A DNA stretch of 64,000 nt from contig NC_090288.1 of assembly GCF_037392515.1 (NCBI RefSeq), forward strand, positions 57,273,673 to 57,337,672, given 5' to 3'. Below the pieces are notes generated by a model. That model made no database searches, was not told the origin of the DNA, and was given only the letters and a program-made list of their open reading frames with translations. Origin of the DNA: Haliotis asinina. Lineage: Eukaryota; Mollusca; Gastropoda; Lepetellida; Haliotidae. The translations under genes were made by a program, and so were the position numbers. Of the stretch, positions 54,205 through 64,000 are shown piece after piece (the first letter of the stretch is position 1; the number at the start of each line of letters is the position of its first letter).

Positions 54205-54573
54205 CTAAACTGGCGTTGTGTATTTGATACCGAACGCCGTAATAAACACATTGACTACGGTAATGAACATAATCAAGGCCACCGAGGCATTGTTCAAAGA
54301 GTTGGCCTTCTTCTGTTCCTCTTCAGTTTTCACCTCCATCGTTCCCAGCACGAAGATGATGATGCCAGTGATGACCTGCAGTGCGATAGACACCCCCAGC
54401 AACGACAACGTAGTGTAGAAGAAGCTGTTACGGGCGTCTCCTTCGGGAAGATCCAACAGTGCTTTCAACTGGGTTGCGTTTGCCATGAGAAGGGCGAAGT
54501 CAAGGAGTCCTTCTGCCACCGTCTTCCTTGTCGCGTAAGCTCGCTTTGTGTACCCGGGTGGTACATCACCAAT
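54205..54573 (-). CDS. Ninjurin 2, large 3' exon
   Basis: 369 nt including the stop, exactly the same length as the large exon of paralogue 3. It contains the complete ninjurin domain. Confidence 0.95.
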   Translation of the reverse strand: MGDVPPGYTKRAYATRKTVAEGLLDFALLMANATQLKALLDLPEGDARNSFFYTTLSLLGVSIALQVITGIIIFVLGTMEVKTEEEQKKANSLNNASVALIMFITVVNVFITAFGIKYTTPV

Positions 54574-56403
54574 CTGAAGAGACAGAGAGTTAGTGGTAGA
54601 TATCAGCTTGTACACCTTGTTTGTTTGTTACAATATTCCAGCTATGTGGGAGCGCTTGGTAGGTATTGAAGACTGATAAGCTTCGTGACCCAAATGAAAC
54701 AGGATCAGCTTTGTGAATACTTTTGGTGGTTTCAAAACGTTCGGTGTAACTAACTGCACGTCGGGGGAATGGGGAATTGTTTGGTGCATGAGTGAGAGAG
54801 TGAAATTAGTTTCAGTCTGCACGACGATTTTGTTACCAGAGGCCAACTTCTTACTGTGTATGTTGTTAAATAAAATAAGATTTGCGTTTATCTGAATATT
54901 GCATTGATATATATCTCAGTGTTTTCAATCAACCGATTAATTAAGTAAAGATTTGATGCTGTCAAGTAGACAGTAAACAAACCAGTCGTGGCGTATCGTG
55001 ATCTACAACATGAAAACTGGCGTTATATATCCACCCGTTAAGGATATATATCAGCATGGACAGCTAGGTAAATATGTGTGTGATACGCCCCTGATACATA
55101 CCAACCACGGTACGTTGTTACCTCAGCCTCAACACATGCAGGCAACTGTAATCTGTTACTTTCAGTCATGAAACCCTCAGGTACAATGCACATACAGAGA
55201 CAGCTAATCTACGAAAGCCACTAAAATTATTTGAGACTTGTAAACTAATGCAACTGGACTCGGTCGTCACAATATCTGTTGACTTATCAAGAGTGACACA
55301 ATTTCAAAAATATTGACAAACAATCCAGTGATCAGCAATATGAGCATAGATCTACGCAGATGGGATACGGTGACATGAGCCAACCAAGTCAGCAAGCCTG
55401 ACCATCTGATCCGTTAGTGGCTACTTAGTTGCTAAAGACCAATTCTAGCCCGGATCTTCACGGGTAGAGCTGGAAATGTAGCATCCATGTTTCACATTAA
55501 GACCTAACTAACAACGACTAAGAGTGACAAAACTGTATGCAGAAGACGGATCTGACTGTCTGTTCGACCTGTATCATCACGGTTTGATTTTAACAGGTCA
55601 ATAGGACAATCCGATAAATATGTAGAGAAACAAACAAACAAGGACCGCATTTAATCGCCTAAATGACATGTCCCCAAACGTGAAACAGATGTTATCTTTC
55701 AGGAAGTCTAGCATCTGTTATATTGTATAATCTGCACACTTAACAACTAAAATATACATTACTACTAAAATATACATTACTACTAAAATATACGTTACTA
55801 CTAAAATATTCATTACTACTAAAATATTCATTACTACTAAAATATACATTACTACTAAAATATACATTACTACTAAAATATACGTTACTACTAAAATATA
55901 CATTACTACTAAAATATTCATTACTACTAAAATATTCATTACTACTAAAATATACATTACTACTAAAATATACATTACTACTAAAATATACATTACTACT
56001 AAAATATACATTACATCTGAACTACCAGATACGTTATATATGTTATGGTACTAAAAGACACATTACTATGCTCGTATATATGTCAAAGAGAGAATGTGGA
56101 CAGCGATCATATCCTTACCTTCAGATATCACGGTGTGAAAATGTATACAAACACTTCGGCAACATATAAACCAAACATTTGGATGTTAGACATAGTATAC
56201 CAGTATGCGCTACTCCCACTTATTTCACAAACCTGTCTCGTGTCAAGACAGCCAAATCTCTCGAGTTTGTTTTGGTCAAATGCAATATGTTTAACTTATA
56301 CAGACACTGAATGTCAGTTCAGGTATTACAGAGAATCCCAGAATTCCGAGCGTTGACGTACCTTCTGATCGCCTTGCAGATCCGGTGCTCCGACTGTTGC
56401 CAT
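54205..56403 (-). CDS. Ninjurin paralogue 2
   Basis: Two exons on the - strand: 56403-56362 (MATVGAPDLQGDQK, donor gtacgt) and 54573-54205 (acceptor tctcttcag). They join in phase 0 into 136 aa. The protein reads YATRKTVAEGLLDFALLMAN, then ATQLKALL, a first membrane segment (LSLLGVSIALQVITGIIIF), an EEEQKKA loop, and a second segment (NASVALIMFITVVNVFITAF) ending GIKYTTPV. The NAT sequon sits where NINJ1 has its glycosylated NAS. The intron is about 1.8 kb and contains an 18-bp tandem array at 55742-56018 and a SINE-like fragment. Assignment is strong for the large exon and good for the first. Confidence 0.92.
55313..55475 (-). repeat. SINE-like fragment in the ninjurin 2 intron
   Basis: 'acaatccagtgatcagcaat', 'gccaaccaagtcagcaagcc' and 'ttctagcccggatcttcacg' match the second family; the 'taaaactaaactc' end is missing. 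Confidence 0.7.
55742..56018. repeat. 18-bp tandem repeat, about 15 copies
   Basis: Unit 'attactactaaaatatac' with acg/ttc variants. Because 18 is a multiple of three, one - frame is open as a 6-residue repeat (MYILVV); this has no coding support. Confidence 0.95.
56362..56403 (-). CDS. Ninjurin 2, 5' coding exon
   Basis: ATG at 56403-56401, 14 codons (MATVGAPDLQGDQK), donor gtacgt at 56361. Phase 0 matches the large exon. Confidence 0.75.
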
Positions 56404-58106
56404 CAGGAAATCATAAGAATATTATCTAAATTCCGGACAGGTTTTCTTCCACAGTGAACCTCTTCAACTGACTTCTTGATTTTGAATTATTCTCAGTGGT
56501 TCAAAATTTCACACGAAAGAAACCTTGTTTCAGATCAATAAGGCGACATTTAACAGATACACTCCTGATCTTACGAGGTGATATCACAGATTGTTACACC
56601 CTGTCGCTAAATACAGGCCTGCTAAAATTACACATTACATGCAATGTAAAGCTTCAGTTCGAAACTGTTGAAAGTGGGCGAGATAAAACTGTAAATCTGG
56701 GGTAGACTTGACCTGTTTACACCCCTCAGTGCCCTGCTGATAACACAGATTTATATGAACAATTCTCTTGCAGGGCAAAGTGTTGTCATAAATTTCTCCT
56801 TTATCAGATTACGTGTTGTCGTCTTCATCGATCGTGGCTGCGGTGGTGTATTTTTGTCAAACACTGTCATGTGTTATGCTTCTACTGATGGTGAGGTAAC
56901 CATGATTATCACGTGACAGGTATTTTTGGGTTTCGTCATCAACTGAAGGCATTCCTTCACTCAATGTGAAACTTACAACGTGACCCTCGGGAGGTTACAC
57001 CAAACCAAAAAGTAATAAAACACTTGTACGTTGGTCCAGCTAAAGGGATCATGGAATAGACAACGCGTTAGTAACAGACTGGCAGTATGATGTACAGTTT
57101 GAAGGACTGGAATGTCTCTCAGTCGACTAACATTATCTCTCAGCTATTTTGGTAATTCAAAATTTTATAATGTTTAACATTGTTGTTTCGTTTGTTGTTC
57201 CTGGAATGTGATGTATGGATCTATGATCTGAATCGCCAGTCATCGTCCTCTGCAATTTTTTTGTTTGCTTAATTTGTTTCCAGGCATATAAATTTAGCTG
57301 TAATATTGCTAAATGTTGCCGTAAATACAAATAAAAAACAAGATTGTTTAACGCAAATTATGTGGCGACAATACGGAAATATCCCGTCCTGACCAGACAA
57401 CCCCATGATTGATATCATGAGAATCGATCTGTACTTTTGTTATACGGTAACATTCATCAACCAAGTCAGCGAGCCTGACCACCCGATCGTCTCTTACGTC
57501 GAAGATCAGTTCTAATCCGAATCTCCATGGACGCACAATGCTAAATCTCCTTGCATTGTCTGAATACAGCAAAACATTCAAGCAATGTGTCGGCACAAAA
57601 CACATCAATGGGTGATATTATGAGCACCACTAGGAAGCAGGTATATTATTGGCTGGTGAACGTCACGCTCTGCTATATTCCAGGCATCAATAATAATAGC
57701 GTATAGACAATACAAACTACTGAGTGATTAACAACCCGATCCATCTAGTCGCCCCGTATGGCAATCAAATGTACATGCAGCAATTTGAGCGTATTTACCT
57801 TAGCCCATAAACAATGCAAATAACACATGTAAATGATGCTCCTTCCATGGCCAATCTCATTCCACTGATCCAACCCAAAGTTTGCCCTCTTGAAGTAATA
57901 GAAGAACAGGAATATTTCTTACTGGGCTTGATTATTCGTCTTGATGTATTGCTTTTACCGTGATATGTAACCCGTGGTTTCATTCTTTGTTGAATTTGGT
58001 AAAATTTGTAAAATTACACGAGATCTCAGAATTACAATTCAGATAGGCTAATTGGTGAAATGTTCCACAAAGCTGACACCAGTTCCCATTTCACTGTATG
58101 TAATGT
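56404..58106. other. Intergenic DNA between ninjurins 2 and 3
   Basis: No gene recognised. It contains a second-family SINE-like fragment at about 57379-57540 (- orientation) and a weaker one near 57640-57760. Confidence 0.45.
57379..57540 (-). repeat. SINE-like fragment
   Basis: 'ccagacaaccccatgattga', 'catcaaccaagtcagcgagc' and 'ctgaccacccgatcgtctct' match the second family. Confidence 0.65.
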
Positions 58107-58112
58107 TTTATT
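58107..58112 (-). terminator. Candidate poly(A) signal of ninjurin 3
   Basis: AATAAA on the - strand, about 525 nt after the ninjurin 3 stop. Confidence 0.35.
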
Positions 58113-58637
58113 CAATGTACACATTCAAACGAGAATTATGCAAAAGAGATGTATGAATTAAAATAATACAATGTATCTTTTAGCAATGAGATATTACTTA
58201 ATTGAAAACAAGACCACATATTTCATCAGTCATTATAACCCCGACTGGTATGAATGACCTACAGTTCCTGCTGATACGTATGCCTGTATCTGAAATCCAG
58301 TGGGTTCTATCTTGGCATGATAATGTGAAATTGATGAACATATACAGCATTTTAGATATTGATTAATTATTTACATGAGATTCATATATGAATATACATC
58401 ATATCGTCCATGGAAGATATTATTGTGAAACTGAACATACGAGTGTATGAATCTTGTTCATATCAAGAAACTGAAAAATGAGTACACAGCGTTTTAACTC
58501 GTGAACATATTCCATTTAACGTCGATGTACATACGGACCAGCTCAAACTCGATTTCATCTGATATGCACTTTCCGACTATTAAGAGGTCAACATGCCCCG
58601 ATTATTGTCATGTCTCAAGATATCTTCATTGTATGTG

Positions 58638-59006
58638 TTATTCTGATATGTCCTCAGTAAACGTGATCCCGAATCCTGTTATAAAGGTATTGAGGAAGGC
58701 TATAGTAGCAATGAGACCGATTGATACATTGTTGAGTGTTTTAGCCCGCTTCTCATCCTCCTCGGTATCAGTCATCATCGTCTCCATGACGTACATGATG
58801 ACTCCCGTCACTAAATGCAGCAGCAGGGACAGCCCAAGCATCACCACCAGCGGCCAGAATGTCCACGTCCTCTGCTCAGACGGTACCTCGAGAACTGACC
58901 TCAGCTGAGACGTGTTGGCTAGTAACAGGGCTAAGTCAAGGAAACCTTTTGCCACCGTCTTTTTTGCTGTGTACGAATGGGAGGCCAGGTGAGGCGGTAG
59001 GTCCGT
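58638..59006 (-). CDS. Ninjurin 3, large 3' exon
   Basis: It contains the full domain: KKTVAKGFLDLALLLANTSQ, then two hydrophobic segments. The NTS sequon is in the conserved position. Confidence 0.95.
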   Translation of the reverse strand, partial: TDLPPHLASHSYTAKKTVAKGFLDLALLLANTSQLRSVLEVPSEQRTWTFWPLVVMLGLSLLLHLVTGVIMYVMETMMTDTEEDEKRAKTLNNVSIGLIATIAFLNTFITGFGITFTEDISE

Positions 59007-59623
59007 CTGCAACGAATGAACGTGTGAGCCTACTCAACGCTAAATGTTTCTAATAGAAAAAGGAAGTTAACAATGTAGATGTAGAGAGTAAGTGAGTGAG
59101 TGAGTTTAGTTTTACGCCGCTTTTAGCAATATTCCAGCAATATCACGGCGGGGGACACCAGAAAATGGGCTTCACACATTGTACCCATGTGGGAAGAGAG
59201 TAAGTAAACATGACAACCTGTTTATGTGAAAACTTAGTTCTGTTTGAAATGTAGCATACAAGCGGTATATCGGTTGTCGCAATATCCACGTACAAGTAAT
59301 AGACATATGTGAGATCAACATCAGAGAATACCCAGTTTAAACTGTCCAGCAAGATATATTTCATTGGGTAACAGGCAAACAGTGGTAAACAAAAGCGTGC
59401 TCTTCCTTCACTTCAAAATGCTTGTCATAAAAATGAACGGCGGCAAATACACCGTTTGTAAATCATAAGGCGTTAGTTTGATTAACAAATATCTGCATTC
59501 TGTGATAAATTACACTCGTCTTACAGCTGATCAACATAGGCACTACGTACCATTCTGCTGCCGGGGTCTGTGTACACGAGTCCAGCTTGGTATTGATCGA
59601 TCGTCTCATAGTAGGATCTTCCA
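58638..59623 (-). CDS. Ninjurin paralogue 3
   Basis: The large exon 59006-58638 (acceptor cgttgcag, 369 nt) encodes TDLPPHLASHSYTAKKTVAK, then GFLDLALLLANTSQLRSVL, two membrane segments (LVVMLGLSLLLHLVTGVIMY and NVSIGLIATIAFLNTFITGF) and the end GITFTEDISE. An upstream exon ending at a gtacgt donor (59551) supplies ...QYQAGLVYTDPGSRM in the matching phase. This could be coding, with an acceptor near 59624 (ctctctacgcccag). Alternatively the protein may start at the Met that forms its last codon, giving 123 aa. A different ATG in that exon (59609-59607) is out of phase. A poly(A) signal AATAAA lies at 58112-58107. The ninjurin assignment is firm; the start is not. Confidence 0.88.
59090..59195 (-). 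repeat. SINE-like 3' part in the ninjurin 3 intron
   Basis: 'gagtgagtttagttttacgc', 'agcaatattccagcaatatc' and 'gggcttcacacattgtaccc' are the reverse of the tRNA-headed family's body and tail. Confidence 0.7.
59551..59623 (-). CDS. Ninjurin 3, upstream exon (start uncertain)
   Basis: Donor gtacgt at 59550; possible acceptor ctctctacgcccag at its 5' end. In the frame that matches the large exon it reads GRSYYETIDQYQAGLVYTDP and GSRM, and its last codon is ATG. It may be an internal coding exon or 5' UTR ending in the start codon. Confidence 0.5.
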
Positions 59624-59903
59624 CTGGGCGTAGAGAGTCACACTCCTTTGTAACACCGACTAGCAAACACGGGCACGAAATCTGTCACTGACGTCTGTCA
59701 GGTTGGAGTTACAGGGATATTTATGACGCGGTAAAAACAAGTCATCGGTTGTTAGGTATTGAAGACTGATAACCTTCTGACCCAAATAAAAAAGGATCAG
59801 CGTTGTAAACTTAATAATTACGCCCAGAGGTTTCAAATATTCGGTTTATCTACACACTGCACGTCGGCTGAAAGGGGAATTGCTTAAAGATGCATCAGAG
59901 ATT

Positions 59904-60145
59904 GAGTGAGTTTAGTTTTATCCGCAATCAGCAATATCCTAACTATATATCGGCGGTGTGTAAACAGCCGAATTTGGACAATCAAGTGATCAACAGCACG
60001 AACGTTGATCACACAACTACACAACTGGGATACGATGACGTGTCAACCAAGTCAGCAAGCCTGATCACCAGATCACGTTTGTCGCCTCTTAAAACAAGCG
60101 TGGGTTACTGGAGATCAGTTATAACCCGGATCTTCACGGGTTAAC
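59904..60145 (-). repeat. Second-family SINE-like copy, nearly full length
   Basis: 'gattgagtgagtttagtttt', 'cagcaatatcctaactatat', 'gtgtcaaccaagtcagcaag' and 'ttataacccggatcttcacg'. It lies upstream of the ninjurin 3 5' exon. Confidence 0.75.
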
Positions 60146-62870
60146 GTTCCATCAGCAATTTTACAGGTATTGGCGGTGAGACAATTATCAAGTGTACCAT
60201 CCAGTATACAGTCTGGTGGATGCCGAATGTCATTTGGAATATCTGCGTGCATTCGACTTGCCGCAGTCATTTTCTCTGTACAGAGAAAAGATGTCTTTTA
60301 AAGTAATATTGACTGATCTAAATATAACTATATTGAACTATATATTGAACAATTATTTGAATATTTTAAGATGATTATCGCTGTATGGATGAGTTCATTG
60401 AGGTACATCGAATTCCAGAACTATATCTGATGTAAAACAAATACTACTTAAAGCTATATCTGATTTGCCATTAACAAGGGATAACAACTTCAGTGTAATT
60501 CATGAACTGAGAACCAATACTATGCAGGAATCTTCATGAAATAGCCATTTGAAATCAGTCATACTATCAGTAAACGCTTGAACGATGCTAAACTCTTCTA
60601 TACAACTAATGCTTTCCAGCATAATAAATAAGCAAGGCGACATTTCTTATTACAGAAGTATTGTTTAAGGACATCTATATCTTGAAATGTGGCAAAGAAT
60701 GGTCTATATAAAACGTGCCAGAAATGTTTTAATGCGGAAAGAACTGAATGCAGTCAACACTAAAAGAAATTGATACTTGTTTTTAGTATATCAATTATCA
60801 CACATATTACGTAACCTGTGATGTCTAGGTTTATTTGTGTATCTATCTGTTTTAATATTAGGTGATGGGAACCACAACAACACATTTACTAATGTTAATT
60901 ACACTAACATACGGAAAAAAACGTTAACACGTTAAAAAGAGAATATGAATAGGTTATAAGGTTTAGAACTTGATGATAGGGGGTTATGCCATGATGAGAC
61001 ATATGCTGAGCCCCGATCATAAATTCAAAGAGGAAAAAAATTACGCTACTAATATACTGTCTTTGCCATAAGTAATAACTGTTTTACCATAGCTAGCATC
61101 TAACAATAACAAGTTAGAGCCATATTTTTGTTTCACTGCACATACAGTTCTTGCTCATCGTTTCGGTTAGGGAGAGCATAAATTAAAAATGATCTCAAAC
61201 AATCTTGCCTTGTACGTCTGTTGCCGCTTCTACATTCCCCGTCGAGAAGTATGTCCCTGGTATCAGATCCCAAGTCTGCGTGTCAAGAGATGCGTGTTTC
61301 CAACAGCCGGAGTCAGGCAGTGCAATCGTTAGTATTGCAGTGCTTTCATGTGTTTCCATTCTTGGGAATCTATGCTATCCCAGTTGTTACAGTATACCTG
61401 TCTAGCTAGTAGCCAATCATCATACCATCATACCATAGAAGGATGCGTTTATGATATAAGGATAGATGAACATACTTCTTCCCTTCCAAACACCTTCCCG
61501 ATTTATAAGAATTGCCACCTGTCTAGATGTCTAGATCATTTGGGTATGTTGAATCTGTGTCAAGATATTTGTAGATAGAATTAATCGCTTGGACATATTT
61601 CCTTATTTTGATTCAGAGCAGAAACTCACAGTCGTGCCTATGGAGATGAATGGCCAAACATGCAATCCCTTAATGTTACATAGATTGTATCGATGAGGAA
61701 ATCTAGAACATTGTTATCTTTGGACAACATTTAGATGTCCCTGTAAAAACAGATTACTGTATACAGTTTTGTAATAATGGTTTTCGGGTCGAATGTTTTG
61801 GCAGCAATCCTGAAGACAAAATGAACCAGATGCATATAACCTTAATTCTGCAAACATATTTGTTACAGCCATACACAAGTTCTACCTATCCAGGTCAAAC
61901 GCACTCATAGGATGGTAGCTTACAACTTTAACAAGGTCCCGGTACAAGAGACGAACATTACCAACTGATGCAATTGATACTCGTCAAGAACTGCGATATC
62001 TTCAGCTGCTACTAAATATTTTTGTATGTTGTGATGTGTTGTAATAAAACAGTACGTTTTCATGTCACCATATGCGTGACGAAACATTTTGTTAGCAGTG
62101 CTAATATCTTTAAATTATATCAGAGACACTTATTAACAGCTGGTCTAATGAATACTTTAATGATGTGCCGCGAATCGTGAGTCAAAGAGTCTACTACAGT
62201 AATCTACCTTCATTTGTTGGCACTGAATCGCAGGTTTCTATATTGTATTGTTGTATACAGAAATGTATTGCTGCGTGCTAGTGTTACGGTTCAAACACTT
62301 ACTGAGATAAACACGTGAGCAAATATGGTCATCAACATTGTCAACATGTTCACAACAGCACAAGCAGTACCTGGGGAGAGTGACATGTTTGGTTTCTACC
62401 CTGTCATGGCATTTCTTAATCATGATTACATGCTTACGACGAACGTTATTAACCTTTTTGCCATCAACATATGGACCCTGATATCCAACTCAAATGCCTT
62501 TGAGAATGTGTTCTGAAATATAGAAACATTGTCCAAATGATTGATCTGAGAACTGTGATTGAGCCATTGCTCTGTTGGATGTTTTAGTGGCCCGTGCACA
62601 CTATGACCAGATGCAAGTTTCAAGGGGAATAACCCCTAAACCAAAAAGCAACAAAAGAACAATACAATAACTATTGATCATATTCTTCAACATTTGAAAC
62701 CTCTCTGAAGAACCCTGTAACTCTGGATGGTAAGCACAAGACGTAAAATGCTCAGTACCCAACTAGTACACCAGAGAGCAGGGGAGCAGAGATTGTTAAG
62801 AGGCGACAAAGGTGCACCCCTTCACAAAAATAGACCCCGCCAGTTGTGAAACGGTTTTGCAATGCACTAG
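60146..62870. other. No gene seen
   Basis: AT-rich DNA. The short open frames at 61205-61578 and 62325-62516 overlap on several frames and show no recognisable domain. Confidence 0.45.
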
Positions 62871-63125
62871 GTTGAATAGGTCTCCATCAACCCATGTTTG
62901 CTACACATGACAGCTATGCTTGTCGTTAGAGGCGACTAACGGGAAACAGTGGTCAGGCCCGTTGACTTGGTTAACATGTCATCGGTTTCCAGTTGTGTAG
63001 ATCGATGCTCATGCTGTTGATCTCTGGATTGTCTGGTTCAGACGCATTTATTTACAGACCGGTGCCATGTAGCTGGAATAAAAGATAACTCACTCATTCA
63101 TTCATTCACTCACTCACTCACTCAT
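62871..63125 (+). repeat. Second-family SINE-like copy with (CTCA)n tail
   Basis: 'gcttgtcgttagaggcgact', 'gttgacttggttaacatgtc', 'gttgatctctggattgtctg' and 'atttacagaccggtgccatg', then 'agctggaata' and a (TCAC)n tail. Confidence 0.75.
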
Positions 63126-64000
63126 TAGTATTCCGTTGACCAGGTCAAGCTGTACATAACTTCTTGAAAAACCAATCACAAAAAAGTTTCGTCCTGATCA
63201 GACTGAACATCATCTGGCAAATAACTAAGGTGAAACGTGAGAAGATACTGATTACCATACTTAGTCTTAGAGGACCAACACAATCAATGATAACGGAAAG
63301 GTTCCACAAAAGTTGGTACAGGTTTTAAAGGAGTGGTAGGGATTTTCTGACACCCGGAACTAGGAGACAGTCAAGAACACCAACGTTTACCCCACTAGAA
63401 ATCAGATCTGAAGTCAAATTCACAAAATGGAAAGAAGCAGAAGAACTGCCTATGCCCTGAAGCCAAATATCCGAGTTCACCCATCAGAAAAAGGCAAAAT
63501 ATCCTTCAAAATCAAAGCCAATACCACCTAACATTTGTGAGAAGTACTGAATTGATGTGTGATCCGCAGCCATAAACTTAAGCTGCTATTTTCGGACTTT
63601 GCAGGAAGAATATCAGGAAATCCCCACACAGTTCCTCCAGATTCTGATCTATTTGATGAAACCACAGATGCCAAGCATCCATTAATGCTAATGGCTGTCA
63701 CACAGGATATTGACTGCTGTGTCACCTTGACATTTCTGCACATGGCATTTGCTACATCCCACCACGTGCTTGTGTCATTGAGAGGATTAAAGATTTTTTT
63801 CATATGATTTTGAGACGACCCCCGACTACCATCGCATGCAGTCGATTAAAACTTCATCTAAACATAATCATGGGTGATTGGTCTATCAGTCACCACTCAT
63901 GACACCTGCGAGTTCTTTATTGTTATTTCTACTAGTCGACTGAAAGCCTTTTCTAACTCTCAACTAAAACAATCTTGACACAAATGGCGCAAGATATCAT
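63126..64000. other. No recognisable gene
   Basis: Both strands are open for about 80-90 codons near 63528-63807, but neither translation resembles a family I know. It could be a fragment of a transposon or exon; I cannot decide. Confidence 0.35.

Noticed and set aside
55718-56011. Hydrophobic MYILVV-repeat frame
   Set aside because: It is a product of an 18-bp AT-rich tandem repeat in a ninjurin intron.
63528-63807. Opposed 80-90 codon frames
   Set aside because: Neither translation is recognisable, and mutual openness on both strands at this length is common by chance.

Overview
The window is animal nuclear DNA: AT-rich, with short exons, long introns, many minisatellites and many short interspersed repeats. 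The genes (synapsin, TIMP, ninjurins) and the repeat families (tRNA-headed SINE-like copies that end in a 'gctggaatattgct...taaaactaaactcactcactc' type tail) point to a gastropod mollusc, most probably an abalone (Haliotis). The genus is my recognition of the repeat style, not something I could compute.

Region 1 (1-33.4 kb, continuing to about 36-40 kb as 3' UTR) is the 3' two thirds of a synapsin gene on the + strand. Nine coding positions can be placed at 228-317, 22151-22213, 25094-25236 or 25824-25966, 29106-29180, 29766-29868, 30691-30806, 30947-31075, 31781-31938 and 33366-33385. They join in phase into 298 codons plus stop and cover the second half of the ATP-grasp-like domain C, a Q/P/G/M-rich linker and the C-terminal domain E. 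The third position is occupied by two homologous 143-nt exons in tandem. They cannot both be used without a frameshift, so they look mutually exclusive.

The 21.8-kb intron between the first two synapsin exons holds a complete TIMP (tissue inhibitor of metalloproteinases) gene on the - strand. It has a TATA box at 15268-15275, a noncoding exon, and four coding exons between 14235 and 10230. This is the nested synapsin/TIMP arrangement known from Drosophila and vertebrates. The encoded protein has only the N-terminal inhibitory domain (156 aa, six cysteines, stop right after the sixth). The same intron holds minisatellites with 44-bp, 37-bp, 19-bp and 23-bp units, and two foldback insertions. 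One foldback carries the GIY-YIG endonuclease end of a Penelope-like retroelement and hammerhead-ribozyme-like motifs.

Region 2 (about 33.4-42.3 kb) is the synapsin 3' UTR and intergenic AT-rich DNA, with a CTGCAACAG-like repeat patch and a 90-bp x 4 tandem repeat.

Region 3 (42.3-60 kb) is a cluster of three ninjurin paralogues in the same - orientation. Each has one large 3' exon that holds the amphipathic helices and both membrane segments, preceded by a short 5' exon several hundred bases to 6 kb away. Ninjurins are small plasma-membrane proteins known for adhesion and, for NINJ1, membrane rupture in lytic cell death. From 60 to 64 kb I see only SINE-like copies and no gene.
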